This document shows positions 34,167-42,680 of a stretch of 64,000 bases of DNA, piece by piece. The stretch covers positions 682,001-746,000 of the forward strand of contig NZ_CP033219.1 of the NCBI RefSeq assembly GCF_004006175.1. The letters run 5' to 3'. The notes under the pieces are model-generated. The model saw only the letters and a list, made by a program, of their open reading frames with translations. It ran no database searches and was not told the origin of the DNA. The first letter of the stretch is position 1; the number at the start of each line of letters is the position of its first letter. This DNA comes from Parasedimentitalea marina. Lineage in GTDB: Bacteria; Pseudomonadota; Alphaproteobacteria; Rhodobacterales; Rhodobacteraceae. The translations under genes and the position numbers were made by a program.

Positions 34167-35050
34167 CCGAAATACAGAAAATGGACCCGGATTGGCTGGT
34201 GTATCATCCCGCGCCAAAGGCACCGGATTTTCAACTGCCCGAAGGGGCCGTGGACGCGCATTGCCATGTGTTTGGCCCGGCGGCAGAGTTCCCTTTTGCG
34301 CCAGAGCGGAAATACACGCCCTGTGACGCCGGTAAGGCCGAGCTTTATGCGCTGCGCGACCATCTGGGGTTTTCACGCAATGTCATCGTGCAGGCCACCT
34401 GTCACGGCAAAGACAACAGCGCCATGATTGACGCTTGCCGCGCGGCCGGCGATCTGGCGCGGGGCATTGCCTCGGTTGGGCCTGAAATCACCGAGGCTGA
34501 GATCCGCGATATGCACGAGGCCGGCGTGCGCGGCGTGCGGTTTAACTTTGTCAAACGCCTGGTGGATGCGACCCCCAAAGAAGTGTTTCTGGACATTGCA
34601 GAAAAGATCAAAGGTTTTGGCTGGCACATTGTTGTCTATTTCGAGGCTCAGGATCTGGAAGAGATTGAGCCGTTTCTAAAGCAGCTTCCGACCACTGTTG
34701 TGGTAGATCACATGGGGCGACCGGATGTCTCTAAGGGGGTGGATCATCCTGACTTTCAGCGGTTTATCCGCCTGATGGATGAAAATCAAAACATCTGGTC
34801 CAAGGTGACCTGCCCGGAACGCCTTTCACAGCAAGGCCCGCCTTACAGTGACGTGGTGCCCTACTGTGCCGAGATCGTCGAGCGGTTCCCGGATCGGGTT
34901 CTGTGGGGCACAGATTGGCCGCATCCGAATATGAAATCTCATATGCCTGATGACGGTGCGCTGGTGGATTTCATCCAAAAGATTGCACCCACAAAAGAGC
35001 AGCAGAAAATGCTGTTAGTAGACAATCCGATGCGCCTTTACTGGGCGTGA
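34163..35050 (+). CDS. ligI: 2-pyrone-4,6-dicarboxylate lactonase
   Basis: Amidohydrolase-fold lactonase of 295 residues (LigI ~293). It holds AVDAHCHVFGPAAEFPFAPERKY near residue 28, HMGRPDVSKG mid-protein and GTDWPHPN near residue 250, all LigI-like. LigI is unusual among amidohydrolases in needing no metal. It hydrolyses 2-pyrone-4,6-dicarboxylate, made by LigC, to 4-oxalomesaconate. The ATG overlaps the galD stop; ligA follows after about 50 bases. Confidence 0.93.
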   Translation: MTEIQKMDPDWLVYHPAPKAPDFQLPEGAVDAHCHVFGPAAEFPFAPERKYTPCDAGKAELYALRDHLGFSRNVIVQATCHGKDNSAMIDACRAAGDLARGIASVGPEITEAEIRDMHEAGVRGVRFNFVKRLVDATPKEVFLDIAEKIKGFGWHIVVYFEAQDLEEIEPFLKQLPTTVVVDHMGRPDVSKGVDHPDFQRFIRLMDENQNIWSKVTCPERLSQQGPPYSDVVPYCAEIVERFPDRVLWGTDWPHPNMKSHMPDDGALVDFIQKIAPTKEQQKMLLVDNPMRLYWA

Positions 35051-35101
35051 ACAGTGCAGTTGCCTGACCTAAGGCGTGCTAAAGAAAGCAGAGGATACCC
35101 G

Positions 35102-35458
35102 ATGGACCAGCCGGGATTTGATCATCATACCCACATTCCAGGAACGACACTGTTTGACGGCAAGCAGGCCATGAAGGGCTATGCGCTGAACAAGATGTGT
35201 TACGCGTTCAACAAGCAAGAACACCGCGAGGCGTTTGCGGCCGACGAAGAAGGATTCATGGAGCAATACGGGCTCAACGAGGATCATAAGCAGGCTATTC
35301 GTGATCGCGACGTCCTTGCCATGATCGCGGCAGGTGGCAATATTTATTACCTCGCCAAGCTGACCGGAATTTTCAAACTGTCTGTTCAGGACGTAGGCGG
35401 TATGCAGACGGGCATGACCACTGAAGAGTTCAAGCAACATTTGCTAGATCAGGCGTAA
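35102..35458 (+). CDS. ligA: Protocatechuate 4,5-dioxygenase alpha subunit
   Basis: Small subunit of 118 residues that caps the active site of LigB. Family wording: IPGTTLFDGKQAMKGYALNKMCYAF, and GGNIYYLAKLTGIFKLSVQDVGG. The ATG at 35102 with AGAGGA upstream is preferred to a GTG at 35054. At 118 residues it is somewhat shorter than Sphingobium LigA (139), missing the C-terminal tail. It is followed after 10 bases by ligB. Confidence 0.92.
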   Translation: MDQPGFDHHTHIPGTTLFDGKQAMKGYALNKMCYAFNKQEHREAFAADEEGFMEQYGLNEDHKQAIRDRDVLAMIAAGGNIYYLAKLTGIFKLSVQDVGGMQTGMTTEEFKQHLLDQA

Positions 35459-35468
35459 GGGACATAAA

Positions 35469-36317
35469 ATGGCAAAAATTCTCGGTGGTATCACAACCTC
35501 GCACATTCCGGCCGTGGGCCACGCAGTCAAGAATGAACTGCATGAAGATCCCTATTGGAAGCCGTTTTTTGACGGCTACACCAAGATTCACAAGTGGATC
35601 GGTGAGAACAAGCCGGACGTAGTGATAAACATCTACAACGACCATGGTTTGGGCTTTTTCCTGGATCAGATGCCGACATTCGCCATTGGTGCTGCGCATG
35701 AATATCGCAACGAGGACGAAGGCTGGGGGCTGCCGTCGCTGGATCCGTTCCCCGGTCACCCTGAGTTGAGTTGGCACATTATTGAGAGCATGGTCGCCGA
35801 CGAATTCGACATCACATCCTGTCAGGAGCTGGCGGTCGATCACGGTTTTGTTGTGCCGATGCAATTGTTCTGGCCGGGCGCACCTCATAACCCGGATATG
35901 CCACGGGCAATTCCGATTTCGGCCAACACCGTGCAGCACCCGATCCCAACGCTGAAACGTGCGCTGGACTTCGGTAAGGCCCTGCGCAAAGGCATTGAAA
36001 GCTTCCCCGAAGATCTGAAAGTTGTTGTGCTTGGCACTGGCGGTTTAAGCCATCAGCTGGAAGGTGAACGTGCCGGTTTCATCAACAAGGACTTCGATAA
36101 GTATTGCCTTGATAACATCGTTCATAATCCCGAAGTGCTGACCAAGATTACCAGGCATGAACTGGTTGAAAAGGCCGGCGCACAGGGCACGGAATTCCTG
36201 ATGTGGATGATGATGCGAGGGGCGCTGGGCGACGACGTGACACAGATTACGCGGAACTACCACATTCCGATCTCAAACACCGCGTCTGGCACGCTTCTTA
36301 TTGAGTGTGCGCAATAG
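35469..36317 (+). CDS. ligB: Protocatechuate 4,5-dioxygenase beta subunit
   Basis: Type II extradiol dioxygenase of 282 residues. The Fe(II) ligand region is near the N-terminus (GGITTSHIPAVGHA, His at residue ~12), with INIYNDHGLGFFLDQMPTFAIG carrying the second His and the catalytic His in GTGGLSHQLEGERAG; a Glu ligand lies near residue 240. It opens the ring of protocatechuate to 4-carboxy-2-hydroxymuconate semialdehyde. The LigAB pair is the key enzyme separating this route from the beta-ketoadipate pathway usual in roseobacters. Confidence 0.95.
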   Translation: MAKILGGITTSHIPAVGHAVKNELHEDPYWKPFFDGYTKIHKWIGENKPDVVINIYNDHGLGFFLDQMPTFAIGAAHEYRNEDEGWGLPSLDPFPGHPELSWHIIESMVADEFDITSCQELAVDHGFVVPMQLFWPGAPHNPDMPRAIPISANTVQHPIPTLKRALDFGKALRKGIESFPEDLKVVVLGTGGLSHQLEGERAGFINKDFDKYCLDNIVHNPEVLTKITRHELVEKAGAQGTEFLMWMMMRGALGDDVTQITRNYHIPISNTASGTLLIECAQ

Positions 36318-36328
36318 AAAACAGTTCT

Positions 36329-36352
36329 GCGACCACCGGTTAAGGTGGTCGC
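36329..36352. terminator. Bidirectional hairpin between ligB and nosX
   Basis: GCGACCACC and GGTGGTCGC form a perfect 9-bp stem with a 6-base loop between two convergent genes; no T-run on either side. Confidence 0.65.
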
Positions 36353-36358
36353 GAGGCA

Positions 36359-37267
36359 TCAGGTCAGGGGCTGCAAGGCTTCGATCCGGGTGCCGGGGAT
36401 CTGGTCCAGCGCAGCTTGAATGTGCTGGTCCGAAAGCAGGCAGCAAGCTGTCGAAAGACCATCGGCAATAGCGGCTGTTGGGGCCGATACGGAGACAAAG
36501 GCCTGTTGCAAGTGATGAGTAGCGGTTGGCGGGAAGATATGCGGGTTTGGTTGAGTGCTGTCACCCAGGGGCATAACAGGCGCAGAACTGGCCAGCGCGC
36601 GGTTGGTCAGGGTCATTTGCTTCACCCGTTGACCGCTGGGCGTTTCAATGCCGACGCGCCAGATCTGGCCGGTGCTGCGTTGACCGTTGGCCATGATTTC
36701 GCCGAAATCCACCAGAACGTCGGTTAAGCCTTTCCTGCGAAGAAGGTGGGCAATTTTATCGGTGATGTAGCCCTGGGCAATTCCGTTCAGCGTCAGGCCC
36801 ATGGTGGCCGCCTTTGGAGGGGTGAATTCAACCCGTTGGCTGTTAAAATCAAGATAGCGCCACCCGGTTACAGGGCTTGTATTCTCCGTCGTTACAGTGG
36901 CCTGCCACAGCGGCTGAACCGTAGGATCAAATGCACCACCTGTGGCGGTGTTCAACATGTTTGAAATGCTAAGAACCTCTAGCAGTTCATGCGAGGGGGC
37001 TTCCAGCCGTCCGGTTGCATTCAATCGCGAGATTTCGGATGTGTCTCTGTACAGGCTGAAAATGCTCTCCAGTCGGGAGAGCTCGTTCTCGACGGCCATG
37101 AAAATGGGATTGGCCTGTGTCTGGGTCAAACCGGCCAGTTGAAGCGTCGCCCGAGCGCCCAATGCAATGCCGCGCCAGCGGGCGGGGGTGGCTGCCACTG
37201 CCTGCATCGGCAGGCTAAAGGCGGCAGCTGAAATGGTCAGAAACCGGCGGCGGTTCAAATGCGTCAT
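36359..37267 (-). CDS. nosX: NosX, FAD:protein FMN transferase (ApbE family)
   Basis: Periplasmic flavin transferase of 302 residues with a Tat signal (NRRRFLTISAAAF). ApbE motifs include LESIFSLYRDTSEISRLNATG, GGAFDPTVQPLW and LNGIAQGYITDKIAHLLRRKG. It attaches FMN to the SGATVT threonine of NosR and so sustains electron supply to N2O reductase. The ATG overlaps the nosL stop. Last gene of the nos operon. Confidence 0.92.
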   Translation of the reverse strand: MTHLNRRRFLTISAAAFSLPMQAVAATPARWRGIALGARATLQLAGLTQTQANPIFMAVENELSRLESIFSLYRDTSEISRLNATGRLEAPSHELLEVLSISNMLNTATGGAFDPTVQPLWQATVTTENTSPVTGWRYLDFNSQRVEFTPPKAATMGLTLNGIAQGYITDKIAHLLRRKGLTDVLVDFGEIMANGQRSTGQIWRVGIETPSGQRVKQMTLTNRALASSAPVMPLGDSTQPNPHIFPPTATHHLQQAFVSVSAPTAAIADGLSTACCLLSDQHIQAALDQIPGTRIEALQPLT

Positions 37268-37785
37268 GACGGGGTTTCCAAAAACTGTGACAGATCGACG
37301 GGGGCCAGGGCGGCCTCATCTGGAATTGCGGTGAACGGCAGAAGTGTTCCGCCGTATTTATCTAGAAACGGCGCGGCCGTGGCTTCGTCGCCGAATGGGA
37401 CAATTTCGGGCGCGCCCATGCCGCCCGCCACATTGGCACCGATGATGAACTGGGCCTCCTTGGCCAATATCCAGTTATTGGGCCCCAAATCATTCCAACC
37501 GGCGGCTTTGCCCATGTCACTGACGTAGACCGCGGTGATCCGGGCATCGCGCTCGGGGCTTTTCATATAGGCGACAAGGTCGCGGACCTGGGCGAAGAAC
37601 AACGGGGCCGGATAGCCCTCCAGGTGGATCTGCCCCTTTGGCCCGCCATGTTCCAGCACGTTCATCTGGCAGAAAAAGCTTAGCGCGGCGGTGGTCAGCT
37701 CAACCGGTGGCGGCGGAGCTTTGGCTTGGTCTTCCTTGCAGGCGGTCAGCGCAAGAAGTGCCAGAATGAGGGCTGCTGTCTTCAT
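37264..37785 (-). CDS. nosL: NosL, copper-binding lipoprotein
   Basis: Outer-face copper chaperone of 173 residues with a lipoprotein signal (ALLALTAC, modified Cys at residue ~16). The segment LSFFCQMNVLEHGGPKGQIHLE is the NosL copper-binding region with Cys and Met, and GPNNWILAKEAQFIIG follows as in the family. It delivers Cu(I) for the CuZ site of NosZ. The ATG at 37785 overlaps the nosY stop (ATGA); the longer frame is a shadow in nosY. Confidence 0.92.
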   Translation of the reverse strand: MKTAALILALLALTACKEDQAKAPPPPVELTTAALSFFCQMNVLEHGGPKGQIHLEGYPAPLFFAQVRDLVAYMKSPERDARITAVYVSDMGKAAGWNDLGPNNWILAKEAQFIIGANVAGGMGAPEIVPFGDEATAAPFLDKYGGTLLPFTAIPDEAALAPVDLSQFLETPS

Positions 37786-38609
37786 GGTTCGACGCGTCCA
37801 AATGCAATGCGGGCCAGAGCCAATCCAAGGATTGGCCACAGCAACAGGGAAACGGGTGCAGCCCAGCCAGGAAGCGCGCTTGCCGCGCCGGTCATGCCAC
37901 TGGTGAGGGCCACGGCATCCGAGGCAGCGACATTCCACACACGGAATGCATCAGCTGGATTGGCGACCATCACCCATGGAAATATCGTCTGGGTGAAATA
38001 TCCACTTTGATCCATGACAACAGCGCCCAGTAATCCAAGATCAAAAAGCACCACAAAGATAAGCCAGAGCGCCGCGGACATTCCGGCCGCAGCAGTGGAA
38101 CTGCCAGCAAAGGCTGATACCATGTACCCCAGCGCAAGGAAGACTGCCCCCAACAGGATTGATGTGGCAATAAGCCGGGCCAGGGCCAGCAGGCTGTCGG
38201 ATCCAGCGCCACCTGACCACGTTGCCAGGGCTCCGGCGGTGCCAAACCCGATGATCATCGCAAAACTCAGCGCCGCGAGATGTGACAGGAATTTGCCCAG
38301 TAGGATTTCGCCCCGGCTGGGCGGATAGGACAGCATCAGCGACAGGCTGCCACGGTCGACATCGCCGGAAATGGCATCAAACGACATCATCAGCCCCAGC
38401 AGGGGGGCCAGATATACCGACAACGTGGTCATTGACGCCACTGATATGGTCAGCATGTCAACGCCCAGACTGCCGGTCGGGGCACTGCCCGCAAACGTCA
38501 GGGCCAGGGCAAACAGCACCATGATCAGTGTGGCCATGAACAGCCAGCGATTGCGGCGCAGGATCAACAGTTCAGTCTGAGCAATAGCAAGGGCGCGCGG
38601 GGTCATCAT
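37782..38609 (-). CDS. nosY: NosY, ABC transporter permease of the NosDFY complex
   Basis: Membrane permease of 275 residues with about six helices (LFMATLIMVLFALALTFAGS first). Conserved soluble-loop wording ISGDVDRGSLSLMLSYPPSRGEILLGKFLSHL is typical of NosY. With NosF and NosD it forms the ABC complex that assists copper-sulfur cluster assembly in the periplasm. It overlaps nosF and nosL by ATGA. Confidence 0.92.
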   Translation of the reverse strand: MMTPRALAIAQTELLILRRNRWLFMATLIMVLFALALTFAGSAPTGSLGVDMLTISVASMTTLSVYLAPLLGLMMSFDAISGDVDRGSLSLMLSYPPSRGEILLGKFLSHLAALSFAMIIGFGTAGALATWSGGAGSDSLLALARLIATSILLGAVFLALGYMVSAFAGSSTAAAGMSAALWLIFVVLFDLGLLGAVVMDQSGYFTQTIFPWVMVANPADAFRVWNVAASDAVALTSGMTGAASALPGWAAPVSLLLWPILGLALARIAFGRVEP

Positions 38610-39499
38610 TGACCGTCCTCCTTTGAGAAATGGCGGTACAGGTCTTCCAGTCGCGGGGGCGTCATGGAGATGTCGACGACGGCGTCGCCCAGGGCGGCAA
38701 TACGGCGGAGCTGCTCCATCTTCTGGTCAGCACTGCAGGTGATTTCCAGCGCGGCACCATTGATGCGTTTGCCGCCAACATGGGCAGCCAGTTGTTCGAT
38801 CTGATCGCTTTTGGCGGTTATGCGCATTCGGGTGGGCAGGTCAGCCTGTTGCGACAGAGAAGCCAGCGTATTGTCGGCCACTTTCACACCCTTGCGCAGG
38901 ATGGCAATACGGTCGGTGCGGGCCTCGACCTCGGTCAAGGCGTGGCTGGCGATCAGAACGGCGGTGCCCTGTGCCGCCAATTCGTCGATGATAGCATAAA
39001 GGTCCTGCCGTGAGATCGGGTCCAGCCCGCTGGTGGGTTCGTCCAGCAGCGCCAGTTTGGGTTTGCCGAGCAAAACCTGAGCCAGGCCCAATCGCTGCCG
39101 CATGCCTTTGGAATAGGTGCCAATGCGGCGATCCAGTGCGTCGCTTAGGCCGACACGATCCAGCAGTCCAACCACATCGGCGCCAGCCCCGGACAGGCGG
39201 GCAAACAATGTCAGCTGCTCACGTCCGGTGATGGCAGGGTGAAAGCTGACGGATTCAGGCAGAAAGGCGGTGGCGGCGCGGGCGGCGGCGGAACCGGGCA
39301 CTGCGCCGCAAATGCTGATCTTGCCGCCGTGCACCGGTGTCAGACCCAGGATCGACTTGATCAGGGTCGATTTACCGGCCCCATTGTGGCCCAGAAGCGC
39401 CAGCCGTTCACCGGGGGCAATTGACAGGACAACGTCCCGCAAAACCTGGGTGTCGCCGCGAAATTTGCAGACCGATTTTATGGTCAGGCTGTCATCCAT
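38606..39499 (-). CDS. nosF: NosF, ABC transporter ATPase
   Basis: ATPase of 297 residues: Walker A GHNGAGKSTLIKSILG, signature YSKGMRQRLGLAQ, Walker B LALLDEPTSGLDPISR and switch His in ASHALTE. The C-terminal ~85 residues form the family-specific tail. It energises NosY for NosD-linked maturation of N2O reductase. Overlaps nosD by 8 bases. Confidence 0.93.
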   Translation of the reverse strand: MDDSLTIKSVCKFRGDTQVLRDVVLSIAPGERLALLGHNGAGKSTLIKSILGLTPVHGGKISICGAVPGSAAARAATAFLPESVSFHPAITGREQLTLFARLSGAGADVVGLLDRVGLSDALDRRIGTYSKGMRQRLGLAQVLLGKPKLALLDEPTSGLDPISRQDLYAIIDELAAQGTAVLIASHALTEVEARTDRIAILRKGVKVADNTLASLSQQADLPTRMRITAKSDQIEQLAAHVGGKRINGAALEITCSADQKMEQLRRIAALGDAVVDISMTPPRLEDLYRHFSKEDGQ

Positions 39500-40748
39500 C
39501 CTGAAGTACCTTCTTGCTTGCCGCCGGTCGAACCGGGGCCATCAGTGCGTTGCTGTCCATCACACCGCCCGGCAACAGGGCGGGAAAGGTGGACTGCGAC
39601 CAGCGCACCAATTGTACAGCTGGAGAGCCCAGCAATAGTTTGGCTGCGGGCTGGGTCCACAAGACGTGATCCATACTGTCATTTGGGCGATAGGGCGCAT
39701 CAGCGATCCCATTTCCGTCGACGTCGAAGGCGGCAAAGTCGCTCCAGTAGTTGCCACGCCCGTTCTCGGACCATTCGACCCATTTGGTCGATACGTATTT
39801 CACCTGGGTCCGGTTGCGGACAAAGCTGTTGCCGACCATCCGGTTGTTGTCGGACCCGGCAGTGAAATGAATGCCGATGCCACAGCCTTCAAACCAGTTG
39901 CCGCTGAAATCATTCTTGTGTGAGTTATAGAGAAAGGTGCATTTCCCCGAAGTGTTCTTGACGTAATTGCCGGTGATCACGCTTTTGTTGGCGTAGTTCA
40001 ACATCACGCCGTGGTCGCGATCATTCAGGGAGACGTTATCCGTGATCCGAACCCGGGTAGAGAACATCATCGCATAGCCAAGGTGGTTGCCGATTGACAC
40101 ATTGCCCGAGACCTCGGAGTTGTCGGCATACATATAGTGCACGGCAAAGCGCAGGTCCCGGAAGGTGTTGTTTCGGAATATGTTTTTCTTTGAACTGTTG
40201 ACAAAAATACCGTCGCGGCCCCAGCGGACTGTATTGTCCTCGACGATGGTGCCGGGCGCGTTCCAGACATAGATGCCATTGCCGCGCGCGTTCATCTTGT
40301 GGTCTTGGCGGCCTTCGATGTGGTTGCCTGCAACCAGCGCATTGCGGGCACCATGTATGTCGATACCGTATAGATTTCCAATTAGGGTGTTGCCTGTCAC
40401 GATCGGGGCGGTTGCTGTCTTTGTCAGCTTGATGCCGCTGTCGATTGTTTCATGGTCCGACCCGGATCCAGATACCGTGATCCCAGATATAGCGACATCT
40501 GCTCCGGTAACAGTAATCACGGTCCCTGCATCGCCGCCGTTAATTTCAGCATGGCCTTGCCCATCTAAGGTGACAGGTCGATCCAGCGTCAGTGTTTCAG
40601 AGTAAATGCCAGGGGCGAGGCGGAGGGTGTCACCATCCGCCGCCTGCGCCAATGTTTCTGCAATGGCTCCCGCCCGGTTTGGAACGTCCCAATCAGCGGC
40701 CACAGCCGGAGAACAAAACAGTGCAATCAAGAGAAGGAGCCAGCGCAT
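39492..40748 (-). CDS. nosD: NosD, periplasmic copper-cluster assembly protein
   Basis: Secreted right-handed beta-helix protein of 418 residues. A signal peptide (LLLLIALFCSPAVAA) is followed by many PbH1-type repeats (for example NTLIGNLYGIDIHGARNALVAGNHIEG) and the NosD wording GYAMMFSTRVRITDN and GRGNYWSDFAAFDVDGNGIAD. It docks on NosFY and NosL and hands copper or sulfide to NosZ. It begins 3 bases after nosZ ends. Confidence 0.93.
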   Translation of the reverse strand: MRWLLLLIALFCSPAVAADWDVPNRAGAIAETLAQAADGDTLRLAPGIYSETLTLDRPVTLDGQGHAEINGGDAGTVITVTGADVAISGITVSGSGSDHETIDSGIKLTKTATAPIVTGNTLIGNLYGIDIHGARNALVAGNHIEGRQDHKMNARGNGIYVWNAPGTIVEDNTVRWGRDGIFVNSSKKNIFRNNTFRDLRFAVHYMYADNSEVSGNVSIGNHLGYAMMFSTRVRITDNVSLNDRDHGVMLNYANKSVITGNYVKNTSGKCTFLYNSHKNDFSGNWFEGCGIGIHFTAGSDNNRMVGNSFVRNRTQVKYVSTKWVEWSENGRGNYWSDFAAFDVDGNGIADAPYRPNDSMDHVLWTQPAAKLLLGSPAVQLVRWSQSTFPALLPGGVMDSNALMAPVRPAASKKVLQDG

Positions 40749-40751
40749 GTC

Positions 40752-42668
40752 TTAAGCCTCGCGAGGGTTAACCATCATCCGACCGCGCATCTCCATGTGG
40801 AGCGCGTGGCAGAACCATTGGCAATAGTACCAGTGTACACCCGGACGTTCGGCGACAAAGGTAACCGATGCGGTTGCCATAGGGCCAATTTCCATGGCGA
40901 CACCAAAGTTGGCCATACACAGACCGTGGGTCACGTCATCCACGTCATCTAGGTTGGTGACGTAGATGGTCACTTCGTCACCTTGATTGACGGTGAATTT
41001 CTCCATCGAGAACATAGGTGCCTGGCTGGTCATGTAGACGCGAACCTTGGTTGAATCATCCTTGTCGCGGATGATGTCCTCGGCACCTTCTTCCAGATCG
41101 ATGCCATCAGCCGCCGCCTGAATGCGGGCATCTTCCCACATTGGGTCGTTGCGGTCCCAGACGTTGACCGGATTCACGATGTCACGGCGAACAATGATGC
41201 TATCGTGTGGCTCGGCAAAGGTTGGGCCATCATGGACAACCTTCATCTTGTCACCCGAGATGTCGATCAACTGCTCGTTCTCTGGTTTCAGCGGGCCAAC
41301 GTTCAGGAAGCGGTCTTTCGAGAACTTGTTCATCGAAATCAGCCACTGACCATCTGCGTCAGCTGTTTCACCCATTGAGGTCGAGTTGTGACCTGGCTGG
41401 TAATGTACATCGACTTTGTCGAGAACTGGATCAACATCCTTGCCAGCATATAGATCGATGGCTTTCTGGATGTCCCACTTCACTACCTGGCTGTCCAGGA
41501 ACAGAGTGGTGTAGGCGTTGCCTTTGTTGTCGAACGCAGTGTGGAGAGGACCTAGGCCCAGCTCTGGTTCTGCTACAATGCACGAGCGTTCATCAGCGTT
41601 GTCTGTGAACAATGCGTCCAGCTTTTCGACGTCGATGACAGATACGGTTGGCGACAGCTTACCGTTGATCATGATGTGCTTTTTGTCTGGAGCGGCGTTC
41701 ACGCCGTGTGGCGAGTTCGGGATCGGAACGTAACGGGTGTAGTTTTTGTTCTGACCTTTACGGCCATCAACAACTTTAACGCCGTTCAGTTCCTGGTAAT
41801 CGCCAGCAGCAATACCTGCTTCGATTTCAGCCAGATTGAAGACAACAACGTGGTCCATTTCTGCTTCGGTCATCTCGGCCAGGTTCATACCCATTTCCGA
41901 GTTGTAAGAAGTCGAGATTGCGTATTTGCCTTGATAGTCGCAGTCAGTGTTGTCCAAGTTGCCCGATACGATTACCTGCCAGGACACTTCCATCTCGTCG
42001 CCGTCGATGGCGGTAAAGATGTTCACGTACTCCGAAGGCTCGTCCAGGATTTTGCCGTCGTTGACCAGTGGTGCTTCGTGCTCACCGTTGGCAAAGATGT
42101 AACCAGTACGTGGGTACTTCTGTGGACGCATGCCGTGGATGTCCATGGCATTTGGGATCTCGATGATCTTGTCGCACTTCATCACGTCACAGCGCACACG
42201 GGCTACGCGGGTGTTTGCTTTGTCGTTCATAAAGATAAAGCGACCGTCATAGACGCCATCGGTGAACGACATGTGTGGGTGGTGAAGGTCACCGTTGTCG
42301 TACATTTCCTTGCCGTTGGCAGCCAAGAACGCTTTGGTTTCCGGCAACAACCCCTCGGTCAGGATTTTTTTGGATTCGTTGGTCTGACCCCAGCCAGTGG
42401 CCGAGCAGCGGTTGAACACTGGAACGCGCATGAATTCACGCATGGATGGAACACCCATGATGCGCAATTCGCCGGTCTGGCCTGAGGACCAGAAGCCATA
42501 ATAATCGTCCAGTTCACCTGGCTCAAGCGCGGATTTGGCAGCAGCGCTGGCCTCTTTCGCGGACATCAAAGTTGCGCCAACACCGGTTGTGGCCAAGACG
42601 GCTCCGGTTGCTGTCGCGCTCAATAGGCCGCGGCGGGTGACATTCAGTGTCTTGTCTTGTTCCGACAT
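40752..42668 (-). CDS. nosZ: Nitrous oxide reductase NosZ, clade I (Tat-exported)
   Basis: Periplasmic multicopper enzyme of 638 residues reducing N2O to N2. A Tat signal is present ([15 protein letters not shown]). The seven-bladed propeller carries the CuZ His residues, starting with [12 protein letters not shown], and the C-terminal cupredoxin domain has the CuA motif [12 protein letters not shown]. The twin-Arg signal and companion NosR/NosX identify clade I. AGGAGG lies before the ATG and overlaps the end of nosR. Confidence 0.97.
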   Translation of the reverse strand: MSEQDKTLNVTRRGLLSATATGAVLATTGVGATLMSAKEASAAAKSALEPGELDDYYGFWSSGQTGELRIMGVPSMREFMRVPVFNRCSATGWGQTNESKKILTEGLLPETKAFLAANGKEMYDNGDLHHPHMSFTDGVYDGRFIFMNDKANTRVARVRCDVMKCDKIIEIPNAMDIHGMRPQKYPRTGYIFANGEHEAPLVNDGKILDEPSEYVNIFTAIDGDEMEVSWQVIVSGNLDNTDCDYQGKYAISTSYNSEMGMNLAEMTEAEMDHVVVFNLAEIEAGIAAGDYQELNGVKVVDGRKGQNKNYTRYVPIPNSPHGVNAAPDKKHIMINGKLSPTVSVIDVEKLDALFTDNADERSCIVAEPELGLGPLHTAFDNKGNAYTTLFLDSQVVKWDIQKAIDLYAGKDVDPVLDKVDVHYQPGHNSTSMGETADADGQWLISMNKFSKDRFLNVGPLKPENEQLIDISGDKMKVVHDGPTFAEPHDSIIVRRDIVNPVNVWDRNDPMWEDARIQAAADGIDLEEGAEDIIRDKDDSTKVRVYMTSQAPMFSMEKFTVNQGDEVTIYVTNLDDVDDVTHGLCMANFGVAMEIGPMATASVTFVAERPGVHWYYCQWFCHALHMEMRGRMMVNPREA

Positions 42669-42680
42669 AATATTCCTCCT

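Noticed and set aside
35054..35101. GTG start for ligA
   Set aside because: The ATG at 35102 has an upstream AGAGGA and gives a protein beginning where LigA proteins normally do.
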